Shown here in pieces: positions 11,564 through 20,179 of a stretch of DNA of 64,000 bases; position 1 is the stretch's first letter; each line of letters begins with the position of its first letter. This DNA is from Sandaracinus sp. Its GTDB lineage: Bacteria; Myxococcota_A; Polyangia; Polyangiales; Houyiibacteriaceae. The DNA lies in the NCBI GenBank assembly GCA_020633125.1, contig JACKEH010000007.1:100834-164833 (forward strand). Reading direction: 5' to 3'. A model generated the notes under the pieces. The model was not told where the DNA came from. It saw only the letters and a program-made list of their open reading frames with translations, and did no database searches. The translations under genes were made by a program, and so were the position numbers.

Positions 11564-12529
11564 CTACTCGGCGCGAGGAACGAGCTCGGCCTCCTCGGCT
11601 TCGCTCGGGCGCGCGAAGAGCGTGTCGGGCCAGGTCTCTCCGAGCGTCAGGTCGCCCACGACGACGTTCGTGACCTTGTCGCCCTGCCCTTCGTCGGACC
11701 ATGCGTAGGTGTCCAGGCGCGTCGCGAAGGTCAGGCCGTCGACCGTGCTCGGCTCCGTGTAGCGCATGATCTTCTCCGGCGAGTGGTTCCCCGGCGTGAA
11801 GAAGCCCGGGTAGCTGACCACGTAGCGAAGCGCCGCGAGGCGATGCGTCTCGGGGTGCAGGTAGAGGACGTAATAGTCGTCGGGCGCGTCGCCGGTGCCG
11901 GCGTCGTAGGTGAGCTTCACGAGCTGGTACGTGACGCCGTCGAGCTCCGCGTCGGGCAGCCGCTCGTAGCGCGTGCCCGGATCGGCGGCGACGAAGGGCA
12001 TGCCGACGAAGAAGTAGGGGGTGAGCGACCAGAAGCGCGCCGTGGACGGGAACGCGCTCGCTTCCGGGGCGATCCACGCCTCGTGCCCATCCCAGCCGAA
12101 GGTGGCGAGCGGCGCGTTGACGGCGCCTTCGGCGACCGTGGGTCCGCCGGTCGGCGTCTCCACCGTGACGCCGCGTTCTTCGTGGCGTGCGCGTGCGCTC
12201 CAGAGATCGACCTGCTGGTACGAGCGCATGCGGCGCTCCGGCTGCGTGATCGGGTGGTAGTCGAAGTCGAAGGCGATCGTGCCCTTCGAGAGCCAGGCCG
12301 AGAGACCGCCGTGGGCCTCGATGCTCTGCGCGACGAGACGACCGGCTTCGCTCGACTCCATGCGCGCGATCGATTCCTCGACGCGGGGAGCCACCCAGGA
12401 CTCGGGGGGCGGCGAGGCGCCGTCGCGGGTCGCGGGCGCTTCCGGCGTTTCTTCGGCGGGGGAGGGAGCAGCGGGGGCGGGCTCGCCACCGCACGCGAGC
12501 GCGAGGACGAGTAGGGGCATCGAACGCAT
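11564..12529 (-). CDS. Lipoprotein of a DUF6503-like family
   Basis: A 321-residue predicted lipoprotein; lipobox LALACGG within the first 15 residues, then a Pro/Ala/Glu-rich linker of about 35 residues. The body begins VAQSIEAHGGLSAWLSKGTIAFDF, a pattern seen in DUF6503-type and outer-membrane lipoprotein-sorting-like proteins (HGG followed by W and a beta-rich barrel half). Later blocks FDYHPITQPERRMRSYQQVDLWSA... and WDGHEAWIAPEASAF are consistent with a lipid-binding beta fold. No catalytic motif is seen. It is divergent from argS, with the two starts 93 bases apart. Family assignment is from memory and only moderately sure. Confidence 0.7.
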   Translation of the reverse strand: MRSMPLLVLALACGGEPAPAAPSPAEETPEAPATRDGASPPPESWVAPRVEESIARMESSEAGRLVAQSIEAHGGLSAWLSKGTIAFDFDYHPITQPERRMRSYQQVDLWSARARHEERGVTVETPTGGPTVAEGAVNAPLATFGWDGHEAWIAPEASAFPSTARFWSLTPYFFVGMPFVAADPGTRYERLPDAELDGVTYQLVKLTYDAGTGDAPDDYYVLYLHPETHRLAALRYVVSYPGFFTPGNHSPEKIMRYTEPSTVDGLTFATRLDTYAWSDEGQGDKVTNVVVGDLTLGETWPDTLFARPSEAEEAELVPRAE

Positions 12530-12622
12530 CGCCGCTTCGTAGAGCCCGACGCCTCGATGGCCAGCGTGGCAAGACGCGTCGCCTGTGGACGGCGGGGCGC
12601 TCCGTGGCTATGCCACGCGGCC

Positions 12623-14374
12623 ATGTTCTTGGAAAAGCACCTCGCCTCGGTCGCCGCGGACGTTCTGCAGAAGGCTCTCTCGCTCGACGAGAGCCCGAAC
12701 GCGCTCCTGCGTGGCACCCAAGACCCGAAGTTCGGCGACTACCAGGTCAACGGCGTGATCGCGCTCGCGAAGAAGGCCGGCAAGAACCCGCGTGAGCTCG
12801 CGGAGCCCGTGGCGCAGGCGCTCGCCGAGCGTCCCGAGATCGCGAAGGCCGAGGTGGCGGGGCCTGGCTTCGTGAACCTCACGCTCGACGCGGCGTGGAT
12901 CGGCGGCGTGCTCTCCTCGATGCTCGGCGACGCCAAGCTCGGCGTGGACCCGGTCGCGAAGAAGGAGACCGTCGTGGTCGACTTCTCGAGCCCGAACATC
13001 GCCAAGCAGATGCACGTCGGCCACCTGCGCTCGACGATCCTCGGCGCGTCGCTCGTGAAGCTCCTGCGCTTCGTCGGCCACGAGGTCATCGGCGACAACC
13101 ACCTCGGCGATTGGGGCACGCAGTTCGGCCTGCTCATCGTCGGCATGCGCGAATACGGCGACGAAGCCGCGCTCGCGGGCGACGCGCTCGTCGAGCTCGA
13201 GCGCGTCTACAAGCTCTCGAGCAAGCGCGCGAAGGAAGACGAAGCGTTCGCGGCCGAAGCACGTGCCGAGCTCGCCAAGCTGCAACAGGGCGACGCGGAC
13301 AACCGCGCGATGTGGCAGAAGTTCGTCGCGACGACGCGCACCACGCTCGACCGCATCTACGACCGGCTCGGCGTGACCTTCGACGAGTGGCTCGGCGAGA
13401 GCGCGTACGACGCGAGGCTCGGTGGGGTCGTCGAGCTGTTGCTCGAGAAGGGCCTCGCGCGCGAGGACGAAGGCGCGATCTGCGTGTTCTGGAACGAGCT
13501 TGCGGAGAAGGGCCTCGAGGTTCCCAAGCGGCTCGCGAAGCAGAAGGAGCCCTTCATCGTTCGCAAGAAGGACGGCGCGTTCCTCTACTCGACGAGCGAC
13601 CTCGCGACGATTCAATACCGCCGCGAGCGCTGGAACGCGGACCGGGGCGTGTACGTCGTCGGCACGCCGCAGTCGCTGCACTTCGAGCAGCTCTTCGCGC
13701 TCGCGCACCTGCTCGGCGAGACGATGCGCCTCGAGCACGTCGCGTTCGGCTCGGTGCTCGGCAAGGACGGTAGGCCGAAGAAGACGCGCGAAGGTGAGAC
13801 GGAGACGCTGGCGTCCTTGCTCGACGAGGCCGAAGAGCGTGCGCTGCAGAGCATTCGCGAGAAGGCCGAAGAAGGCGGCCTGCGCATCCCCGAAGACGAG
13901 TGGCCGGCGGCGGCGAAGATCCTCGGCATCGGCGCGGTGAAGTACGCCGACCTGATGCAGAACCGCACCACGGACTACCGCTTCGATTGGGACAAGCTCA
14001 TCAGCTTCAAGGGCAACGCCTCGCCGTACCTGCAGTACATGTACGCGCGTGTTCGTTCGGTGCTGCAGAAGGGCGACGTCGCCTACGAAGGCTTCGCGTC
14101 CACCCTCGCGCCCGAAGAGCCCGCCGAGCTCGCGCTCGCGCGCACGCTCTTGCGTTTCCCGGACGTGGTCGCGCGCGCCGCCGAAGACTCGACCCCGCAC
14201 GTGCTCGCGGATCATCTCTTCGCGGTCGCCTCGGAGTTCAGCCGCTTCTGGACCGAGTGCCCCGTGCTGGAGTCGGAGCAGCGCCAGAGCCGCCTCGGCC
14301 TCTGCGTGCTCACGGGTCGTCAGCTCGAGGTGGGTCTGGGGCTCTTGGGCATCGAGGTGATCGAGCGGATGTGA
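12623..14374 (+). CDS. argS: Arginine--tRNA ligase
   Basis: A 583-residue class I aminoacyl-tRNA synthetase that charges tRNA-Arg in the cytoplasm. The N-terminal ArgS-specific domain is followed by the catalytic signature FSSPNIAKQMHVGHLRST, in which HVGH is the HIGH motif, and GDNHLGDWGTQFGLL. The second signature is GKDGRPKKTREGET in place of KMSKS, as is common in ArgS. The C-terminal anticodon-binding DALR-type domain ends with GRQLEVGLGLLGIEVIERM. The start MFLEKHLASVA fits the family; a TATGCC hexamer eight bases upstream could be a -10 element. It ends two bases before the stop of a convergent gene. Confidence 0.97.
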   Translation: MFLEKHLASVAADVLQKALSLDESPNALLRGTQDPKFGDYQVNGVIALAKKAGKNPRELAEPVAQALAERPEIAKAEVAGPGFVNLTLDAAWIGGVLSSMLGDAKLGVDPVAKKETVVVDFSSPNIAKQMHVGHLRSTILGASLVKLLRFVGHEVIGDNHLGDWGTQFGLLIVGMREYGDEAALAGDALVELERVYKLSSKRAKEDEAFAAEARAELAKLQQGDADNRAMWQKFVATTRTTLDRIYDRLGVTFDEWLGESAYDARLGGVVELLLEKGLAREDEGAICVFWNELAEKGLEVPKRLAKQKEPFIVRKKDGAFLYSTSDLATIQYRRERWNADRGVYVVGTPQSLHFEQLFALAHLLGETMRLEHVAFGSVLGKDGRPKKTREGETETLASLLDEAEERALQSIREKAEEGGLRIPEDEWPAAAKILGIGAVKYADLMQNRTTDYRFDWDKLISFKGNASPYLQYMYARVRSVLQKGDVAYEGFASTLAPEEPAELALARTLLRFPDVVARAAEDSTPHVLADHLFAVASEFSRFWTECPVLESEQRQSRLGLCVLTGRQLEVGLGLLGIEVIERM

Positions 14375-14376
14375 GC

Positions 14377-16617
14377 TCACTCGTTCGGATCGGCCAAGGG
14401 CTGGACCGACGGATCCGGATGGCGGGCGAGGCGCCGACGCACGTCGGCGATCGCCGCGTCTCGACGCTCGGAGGACCAACCGAGCGAGAAGCGCACGCCG
14501 AGCCTACCAGCGATCCTCCACGCGACGAAGTCCGAGACGCGTACGTCGCGCGGCGCCTCGAAAGGCTCGGGGAGGACGACACTGGAGTATCCGTCGGGAC
14601 GCGCGACGACCACGAAGGTCGAGCCCAAGCTCTGCTCCAACCTCAACCGGGCGACGACCGCCCTCGACGCGAGCCCCCGGCGCAACGCGGCTCTCGCGGC
14701 ATCGAGGTGCGCCGCGAGCGGCCACACGAGGTCGACCCAGGTCGTCGAGTTCGCTCTCCGGAGGTTGGCGTCGGTCGCCTTCGTGGCATCGAGCGCGCGG
14801 AGCCGGCGACTCGCCTCCCGGACGACGCCTGGATGGCGCAGGAGCTCGATCATGCGGGCGATTCGCTCTTCGCTCCCCCAATCCCAGAGGAAGAGCTCCG
14901 GGGTGGCCCGCAGCCAGGTCATGGCGAGATCGGGATCGAGTGGGCCGAAGCGCTCCGCGATCCCATCTCGGCACGGGCAATCGTCGTCTTCGGCGCACGC
15001 TCGCGCGACTGGCACCAACGCGTCGAAGGGCCCACCCGCCCACGCCAGCGCCGAGCCCAGGAGCGAGCACGCCGCGTCCGAGTCCTCGGCGAACGCGCTG
15101 CTCGTGCGCCGTGCGAGGAGCTCGCGTAGCGCGACGTCGCGCTCGGCGCGAATCGATTCGCCAGGACTCGGACCACGGCGACCGAGGCTCCACGCGTACG
15201 TCGACTCGTGATGTGGGCCACCCGTGGTCAGCCAATCGGCGGCCACGGCCCACTCGCTCGGCGATCGGTCGTCGTCGAGCAGCACCTGCCATCGACGCTC
15301 CAGCGGTGGCGCGTCGCGCCAGCGCTCCCAGTACGCGCGAACGTTGCCCGCGACGACGCGCCGTGACTGTGCGTTGGTCAGGTTGCCGCCGGTGCTGCCG
15401 AAGTCGAAGAAGTCCTCCCCGAGGATGTTGGCGAGCGCGACGTAACACGCTTCGTAAACGCCGAGGACCGTGTAGGACGACGGGGCGAAGTCTCGCCAGA
15501 AGTGGACGGCGCGCGTCCAGCGCTCGTCGCGCTCGAGGCATTCGAGGAGCGCCGGCACGGCGGGCTCGCCGACACGAATCAACGCGTCGACGCGCAGGTC
15601 GCGCGAAAGAGCGATGCCTCCCGGTTGCCCCTGCTGCCGGGCGTCGACGTTCTCCAACGACGCGACGAGCGGCGCGACGAACGACTCGGGCACGGGGCCA
15701 TCCTCCGGCACCTCGGGGTCGGGGACCGGTCCCGCTTGCGCGCGGCGTTCGAGCTCGACTCGGAACGCGGAGAGGTTGGTGGAGTGCGGCTCGCCCTCGG
15801 CGGGTTCGTTCGTCGTCAGTTCCCTCGACAGGCGCCACGCGACGTCGACCTCGGCACGCGCGATCACGTCCAAGCCCTGCATGTAGTGGGTGAGCGCGCG
15901 ACCGAAGACCAACGATTCGGAGAGCCCGACTCGAACGAGCGCGTCTGAGGTCGCATCCGTCGTCGTCCGTTCCGCCAAGTCGTGGCGGCCGACGTCCTCG
16001 AGTAACGGCCAGGCGACCCAGGGGCACGTTCGGCGCACGTCGGCCCATGCTGCTTGCTCCGCGTCGTAGTCTTGCCGATCGACTTCTCCCGTCGCGTCCT
16101 CCGCCGCTCTCCGCCGACGCTCGATGCGCTCGTGCAGTTCCATCGCGCGGGCACGCATGTCGACGCCACGCTCACACTCGACCGCAGGTTCGACCACGGG
16201 GCCGAACGCGTGGACCGGCCAAGGCACCCACGAGTCGATCAACGCGAACGCAGGCTCGCCCGGTCGTCGCGGGAAGACCACGGCACGCGTTCGCTGGGTC
16301 TCGGACTCGCCCCAGACGTCGTAGCGAACGATCTCGACGTCGCGAAGCGTCGCGCCTGGCGGAACACCGAGCCCGTAGTCTCGCAGGAGCGCTCTCGCTT
16401 CGTCGCGCGCAGACCGCGCGCGCCCCTCGGGGACCGAAGGAAGCGGGGAAGGCATCCAAACGACGGTCGGACAGTCTTCGAGCCGCACCCAGCCGTCGGC
16501 TTCCTCGCGCTCGATGCACCGCGGCGCGTCTTCCACGGTCGACGGTGGCGTCGTGACGGGGACGGGAAGGGGTCCTCCGCACGCGGCGACGACGAGCGCA
16601 GCGACGAGCGGTCTCAT
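14377..16617 (-). CDS. Large lipoprotein, function unknown (HEAT-like)
   Basis: A 746-residue predicted lipoprotein starting MRPLVAALVVAACGG with lipobox VAAC. The body is mostly helical and contains segments that read like degenerate HEAT-type repeats (DALIRVGEPAVPALLECLE, and RDEARALLRDYGLG nearer the N-terminus). Cysteines pair up locally (CAEDDDCPC), suggesting disulfides outside the cytoplasm. No enzyme motif is recognised. It is transcribed alone, convergent with argS and divergent from the SRPBCC-ArsR operon. Similar very long unknown lipoproteins are common in myxobacteria. Confidence 0.7.
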   Translation of the reverse strand: MRPLVAALVVAACGGPLPVPVTTPPSTVEDAPRCIEREEADGWVRLEDCPTVVWMPSPLPSVPEGRARSARDEARALLRDYGLGVPPGATLRDVEIVRYDVWGESETQRTRAVVFPRRPGEPAFALIDSWVPWPVHAFGPVVEPAVECERGVDMRARAMELHERIERRRRAAEDATGEVDRQDYDAEQAAWADVRRTCPWVAWPLLEDVGRHDLAERTTTDATSDALVRVGLSESLVFGRALTHYMQGLDVIARAEVDVAWRLSRELTTNEPAEGEPHSTNLSAFRVELERRAQAGPVPDPEVPEDGPVPESFVAPLVASLENVDARQQGQPGGIALSRDLRVDALIRVGEPAVPALLECLERDERWTRAVHFWRDFAPSSYTVLGVYEACYVALANILGEDFFDFGSTGGNLTNAQSRRVVAGNVRAYWERWRDAPPLERRWQVLLDDDRSPSEWAVAADWLTTGGPHHESTYAWSLGRRGPSPGESIRAERDVALRELLARRTSSAFAEDSDAACSLLGSALAWAGGPFDALVPVARACAEDDDCPCRDGIAERFGPLDPDLAMTWLRATPELFLWDWGSEERIARMIELLRHPGVVREASRRLRALDATKATDANLRRANSTTWVDLVWPLAAHLDAARAALRRGLASRAVVARLRLEQSLGSTFVVVARPDGYSSVVLPEPFEAPRDVRVSDFVAWRIAGRLGVRFSLGWSSERRDAAIADVRRRLARHPDPSVQPLADPNE

Positions 16618-16683
16618 CCGCGCAGAGTGCCGGTGTCCACACGACGCTGCACCCCCGAACGCTTGACGCGAAACCGCGATCAA

Positions 16684-16716
16684 TTTAACCAACGCGTTAA
16701 CTAACCACATGGTTAT
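16684..16716. promoter_or_regulatory. Tandem dyads, likely ArsR operator
   Basis: Two adjacent inverted repeats lie upstream of the SRPBCC start: TTAAC-N6-GTTAA (16685-16700) and TAACCA-CA-TGGTTA (16702-16715). The spot is AT-rich against a GC-rich background. ArsR-family repressors bind such short dyads at their own promoters, so autoregulation of the SRPBCC-arsR operon is likely (inference). Confidence 0.55.
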
Positions 16717-16732
16717 CAACCGGAGAACGACG

Positions 16733-17212
16733 ATGACGGATACGCGGAACGAGTGGGCGCTGGATCGCGAGATCGTGATCACACGGGTGTACGACGCGCC
16801 GCGGGAGCTCGTCTTCGAGGCTTGGACGAACCCGGAGCACATCGTGCGCTGGTTCGGGCCGAACGGCTTCGAGGTGACCACGCACGAGATCGATCTTCGG
16901 GTCGGAGGACGCTGGCGCTTCGACTTTCGCGGGCCGGACGGGACGCACTACAGCAACCGCATGGTCTTCGAGAAGATCGAGCGCCCCACCCTGCTCGTGT
17001 TCGAGCACGGCTCCGACGTCGACGACGACCCCGGGCGCTTTCGGATGACTGTGACCTTCGACGAGCAGAGCAACGGCAAGACGGTGGTCACACTTCGCCA
17101 GCTGCACCCGACGGCGGAGCAACGCGCGCACGTCATCGGATTCGGCGCGGTCGAGCTCGGGTTTCAGACACTCGACAAGCTCGCCGCACACGTCGCGGGG
17201 ATGCACACGTGA
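16733..17212 (+). CDS. SRPBCC/AHSA1-type START-fold protein
   Basis: A 159-residue protein of the Activator of Hsp90 ATPase homologue 1 (AHSA1)-like SRPBCC group. Typical motifs are TRVYDAPRELVFEAWTNPEH, HIVRWFGPNGFEV, DLRVGGRWRFDF and a C-terminal helix. The fold forms a deep hydrophobic pocket for small ligands. It overlaps the following arsR gene by four bases (GTGA), a widespread SRPBCC/ArsR pairing. The ligand is unknown. Start MTDTRN was preferred over an ATG 24 bases earlier because that one lies inside the putative operator. Confidence 0.9.
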   Translation: MTDTRNEWALDREIVITRVYDAPRELVFEAWTNPEHIVRWFGPNGFEVTTHEIDLRVGGRWRFDFRGPDGTHYSNRMVFEKIERPTLLVFEHGSDVDDDPGRFRMTVTFDEQSNGKTVVTLRQLHPTAEQRAHVIGFGAVELGFQTLDKLAAHVAGMHT

Positions 17213-17649
17213 GCGACCCGCTGAGCACGACGTTCGCAGCGCTCGCGGATCCGACGCGCCGCGCGATCCTCGCCCGACTCGCGGAAGGTTCGGCCACCGT
17301 CAAAGAGCTCTCGGAGCCCTTCGACATCACCGGGCCCGCGATCTCGAAGCACCTGCGCGTGTTGGAGCGCGCGGGGCTGATCACGCAGGGGCGACGCGCG
17401 CAGTGGCGGCCGTGCCAGCTCGAAGCCGCGCCCCTTCGCAAGGTCGCCGATTGGACCGAGACGTATCGTCGCTTCTGGGAGGCGAGCCTCGATCGTTTGG
17501 GCGAGTACCTCGAGGAGCTGCAGGGCGGCGTCGCGAAGGGGCCGACAACGGCCGCCTCGGCCAAGCCCGCCACCAAGCGTTCGCCTTCGAAACGCGCGCC
17601 TCGCACGGCGCCGCGGAAAGCTGCGGGCAAACCGAGGCGATCCCGCTGA
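17209..17649 (+). CDS. ArsR-family regulator with basic C-terminal tail
   Basis: A 146-residue winged-helix repressor. The DNA-binding part is clear: LADPTRRAILARLAEGSATVKELSE followed by ITGPAISKHLRVLERAGLI, the recognition helix. It ends in a Lys/Arg/Ala/Pro-rich tail of about 35 residues (TKRSPSKRAPRTAPRKAAG) like histone H1 tails, which is unusual for ArsR proteins. No cysteine metal site is seen, so it probably is not a metal sensor. GTG start overlaps the SRPBCC stop, indicating coupled translation. Likely represses its own operon. Confidence 0.9.
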   Translation: MSDPLSTTFAALADPTRRAILARLAEGSATVKELSEPFDITGPAISKHLRVLERAGLITQGRRAQWRPCQLEAAPLRKVADWTETYRRFWEASLDRLGEYLEELQGGVAKGPTTAASAKPATKRSPSKRAPRTAPRKAAGKPRRSR

Positions 17650-17724
17650 GCGCGGGATCCCCTGCGCGACGTCGGGGTCGCCGCCCGGCGCGCGATCGCG
17701 CAACGATCACGAAACGGCGCGCCT

Positions 17725-17885
17725 CAGAGCACGAATCAGTTGCACTGATTCATGCTCTTCCTTCGCTTCGAGGGGCGGCGCGCCCCCTCCCCCGACCGGC
17801 AAAGCCGGATCGGGGCCCCCTCCCACCACCGAGCGCCCGGCCACTCGCACGGTTTGCGATCCGTGCAAGTGGCGGCCGCTCTCCG
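17725..17885. repeat. Dispersed hairpin element, copy A
   Basis: About 160 bp between two convergent genes. It contains, in order, hairpins ATCAG-N5-CTGAT, a CCGGCAAAGCCGG centre, C-runs, and a GCACGG...CCGTGC hairpin. The reverse complement matches copy C (53419-53574) closely along its whole length, and copy B (41272-41395) in its middle part. It lies just past both gene ends, so it could act as a two-way terminator or RNA-stabilising element. The rest of the 17650-17907 gap holds nothing else I can name. Confidence 0.85.
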
Positions 17886-17907
17886 ACACACGGCACGCTC
17901 CGAGAGC

Positions 17908-18342
17908 TCAGCGCCCTGCTCGGCTTCGAAGCCGCGCCAACGACGTGGGGCTCAACCAAGACTCGAGGAACGCGTCGACGCCTTCGCGCCGCAGCCGCTC
18001 CACGTCTTCTTGGTGGACGTGCACGTGCGGCAACACCCCCATGTAGTCCGTGCCCGGGCGTGGCGGCGACCAAGGCTTGGCGAGGAAGAAGACGTTGCCG
18101 AGAACCCAGTCGTCGGGCTTCGCGGGGTCGGACCAAGCGAGGAGCCGCTCGCCCAGCTCCGATCCGTCGCACCACACGAAGCCGTTCGACTCCACGAGGA
18201 AGGTCGGAAGGTCTCGTTCGTCACGGCCCGTACGCAGCGAGGCACGCCGCTCGTGCGGCACGGACGCGAGCCAGCCGTCGAGCGCCGCCTCGGTGTCGAA
18301 CACGGCGGCGAGGAATCGCGGGCCCAACGCGTAGTGGATCAT
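17908..18342 (-). CDS. Hypothetical protein
   Basis: A 144-residue protein starting MIHYALGPRFLAAVFDTEAA. I recognise no family. It is a soluble alpha/beta-looking sequence with conserved-looking aromatic and His clusters (NGFVWCDGSELGERLLAWSDP, GVLPHVHVHQEDVERL). No signal peptide or membrane helix. The frame extends upstream for ~90 codons but those residues are Arg-rich and look non-coding, so the internal ATG is preferred. It converges with arsR across a repeat element. Confidence 0.55.
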   Translation of the reverse strand: MIHYALGPRFLAAVFDTEAALDGWLASVPHERRASLRTGRDERDLPTFLVESNGFVWCDGSELGERLLAWSDPAKPDDWVLGNVFFLAKPWSPPRPGTDYMGVLPHVHVHQEDVERLRREGVDAFLESWLSPTSLARLRSRAGR

Positions 18343-18666
18343 GAGGGCCGCGAGGTGCGCACTCGAGCAGGCGAGGTCAACGCGCGAGGTTCGAACGGGT
18401 TCTCCTCGTCGATCGTGGAAGCCCGAGCGTTGCCAAGTGCTGGCCTCCCCGGCGAATGCAGGACGCTTCGGCCCGGCTGGCACCCAGCCGTTCGCCGCGG
18501 CGCGGCGCGTTCGCCCGACCGAAACGTCACGCGGAACGTGACGCGTAACACTCGGCCCGCTGAGCCTCCGCCGAGCGTCACACACCTCGAAAACCTCGCA
18601 TTTCACGACAAATCATCGTTGGCACACCGGTCGCAATGGGTTCCTTCAACCGCAACGGAGGACGCC
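18343..18666. other. Divergent intergenic region with a perfect dyad
   Basis: 324 bases between divergent starts. Around 18525-18543 there is CGTCAC-N7-GTGACG, with two more GTCAC/GTGAC half-sites within 60 bases downstream. This suggests binding of a dimeric regulator upstream of the AgmX-like gene. The rest holds no gene I can support. Confidence 0.4.
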
Positions 18667-19947
18667 ATGACCCAGACCACGAAGACCACCGACCGCCTCG
18701 CCACCGACGCCCTCGAGGTCGTCCTGATGTGGGGGCAGAGCCCGCTCTCGCAGCAGCTGCTGACCGAAGGCTCCGTCACGCTCGGCCCCGAGGGCTGCAC
18801 CTTCCTGATGCCGGAGGAGCTGCTGAAGTCCTCGTTCGAGCTCGCCTCGTGCGACGAGCGCGGCTGGACGCTTCACGACGGCACCGTGCTGGCCAAGGAC
18901 GAGAGCACGACGCGCAGCTTCGGTGACTTCACGTTCCACCTCCGCGTGGTCGACGCGCCGGAGAGCACGCCCCGCGCGGGCGTCCAGGTGGACCGCCAGG
19001 CGGCCGGCTTCGTCGGCGCCGTCTTCGGCCTCGCCGCGATCTTCGTCGGCGTCTCGATGCTGCTTCCGCCGAACGCGGCCGCGCTCACGGCGCGCCTCGA
19101 CGGCCAGCAAGCGCATCGGCTCCGCGTGCAGCTCGAAGCGCTCGCGACCCCGACGGTCGAAGAGACGTTCACGAGCGAGGCCGGCGGTGAGAACGGCGCG
19201 CACGGTGGCGACGCGGTCGCGAGCCCCGAGGGTGGCGACGGCGAGCCCGGCCCGCGCGAGAACACGGGCCGCAGCGTGATGCGTCGTGGCACCCGCCCGA
19301 CGGCGCCGGTCACCGCGCAGACGGTGCACGAGCTCGGCACCTTCGCCGCCGTGCGTGCCTTCGCGCAGGGCGTCGGCGACGCGGGCTCGCCCTTCGGCGA
19401 GGTCGACTCGACGGGCCGCAGCTGGCTCGCGGCGCAAGGTCCGCTCGGCGGCGACGGCTTCCACGGTGGCCTCCGCATGGACCGAACCGGCGTCGGCACC
19501 TGCGAGGGCGAGCGTTGCGGCGAAGGCGCGGTGCGCAGCGGTGACCTGATCGGCCGCCCCGGTGACGGCGTCCGAGGTCACCGCCCCGGCCCGCTCGGCC
19601 CCCGCAACCGTGAAGGCGCCGGCGTGCCCGAGATGCGCCCCGGCCGTCCGGAGGTCCTCGGCGGCCTCTCGCGCACCGACATCCAGCGCGTCGTGCGCCG
19701 CCACAAGCCCGAGGTCGCGTTCTGCTACGAGCAAGCGCTGCAGTCGCGTCCGGACCTCGAAGGTCGCGTGGTCGTCCGCTTCGTCGTCACCCCCACCGGC
19801 ACCGTGCAGACCGCGATGGCCTCGGCGGCGGACGGCATGAGCGACCGTGTCGCGAGCTGCGTGTCGGAGTCGGTGCAGCGCTGGACCTTCCCCACGAGCC
19901 CGGGTGTCACGTCGGTCACCTACCCCTTCGTGCTCGCCACCCACTGA
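18667..19947 (+). CDS. AgmX/PglI C-terminal domain protein, single membrane helix
   Basis: A 426-residue protein. Residues about 1-110 form a cytoplasmic domain without a known fold, followed by a membrane helix (FVGAVFGLAAIFVGVSMLL). A long Gly/Arg-rich extracellular linker leads to the C-terminal AgmX/PglI domain (LSRTDIQRVVRRHKPEVAFCYE, GRVVVRFVVTPTGTV), related to the TonB C-terminal fold. In Myxococcus, AgmX is linked to gliding motility; TonB-like proteins span the envelope. No ExbB/ExbD genes are adjacent here. Start ATG has GGAGG nine bases upstream. Gene-specific function cannot be stated. Confidence 0.82.
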   Translation: MTQTTKTTDRLATDALEVVLMWGQSPLSQQLLTEGSVTLGPEGCTFLMPEELLKSSFELASCDERGWTLHDGTVLAKDESTTRSFGDFTFHLRVVDAPESTPRAGVQVDRQAAGFVGAVFGLAAIFVGVSMLLPPNAAALTARLDGQQAHRLRVQLEALATPTVEETFTSEAGGENGAHGGDAVASPEGGDGEPGPRENTGRSVMRRGTRPTAPVTAQTVHELGTFAAVRAFAQGVGDAGSPFGEVDSTGRSWLAAQGPLGGDGFHGGLRMDRTGVGTCEGERCGEGAVRSGDLIGRPGDGVRGHRPGPLGPRNREGAGVPEMRPGRPEVLGGLSRTDIQRVVRRHKPEVAFCYEQALQSRPDLEGRVVVRFVVTPTGTVQTAMASAADGMSDRVASCVSESVQRWTFPTSPGVTSVTYPFVLATH

Positions 19948-19967
19948 CGACTCGCGCGCGGCTCTCG

Positions 19968-19995
19968 GACGCGGCCTCCTCCACGGGGCCGCGTC
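19968..19995 (+). terminator. Hairpin after the AgmX-like gene
   Basis: Perfect 9-bp stem GACGCGGCC/GGCCGCGTC with a 10-base loop, 21 bases past the stop codon. It is followed by TTCGCGTTCC rather than a clean T-run. Confidence 0.4.
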
Positions 19996-20179
19996 TTCGC
20001 GTTCCGTCTCCTCACGTGTCGACGACCGTCGCGCACGAAGACCGAGTCGAGGAGCGCGAGCCCTCCCGCTCGCGCTCCTCGTTCGGCTCCCCCAAGCACC
20101 GCCCGAGCGTTCGGGCGCGGATTCGACGTGGACTGCCGCACGAGCGCGACCCTCCTCGGATCGCCCTCGAGCGCTGCGC

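Noticed and set aside
11232..12572. 446-codon frame overlapping the lipoprotein at 11564-12529
   Set aside because: Arg-rich composition and full overlap with a better gene in another frame mark it as a shadow frame.
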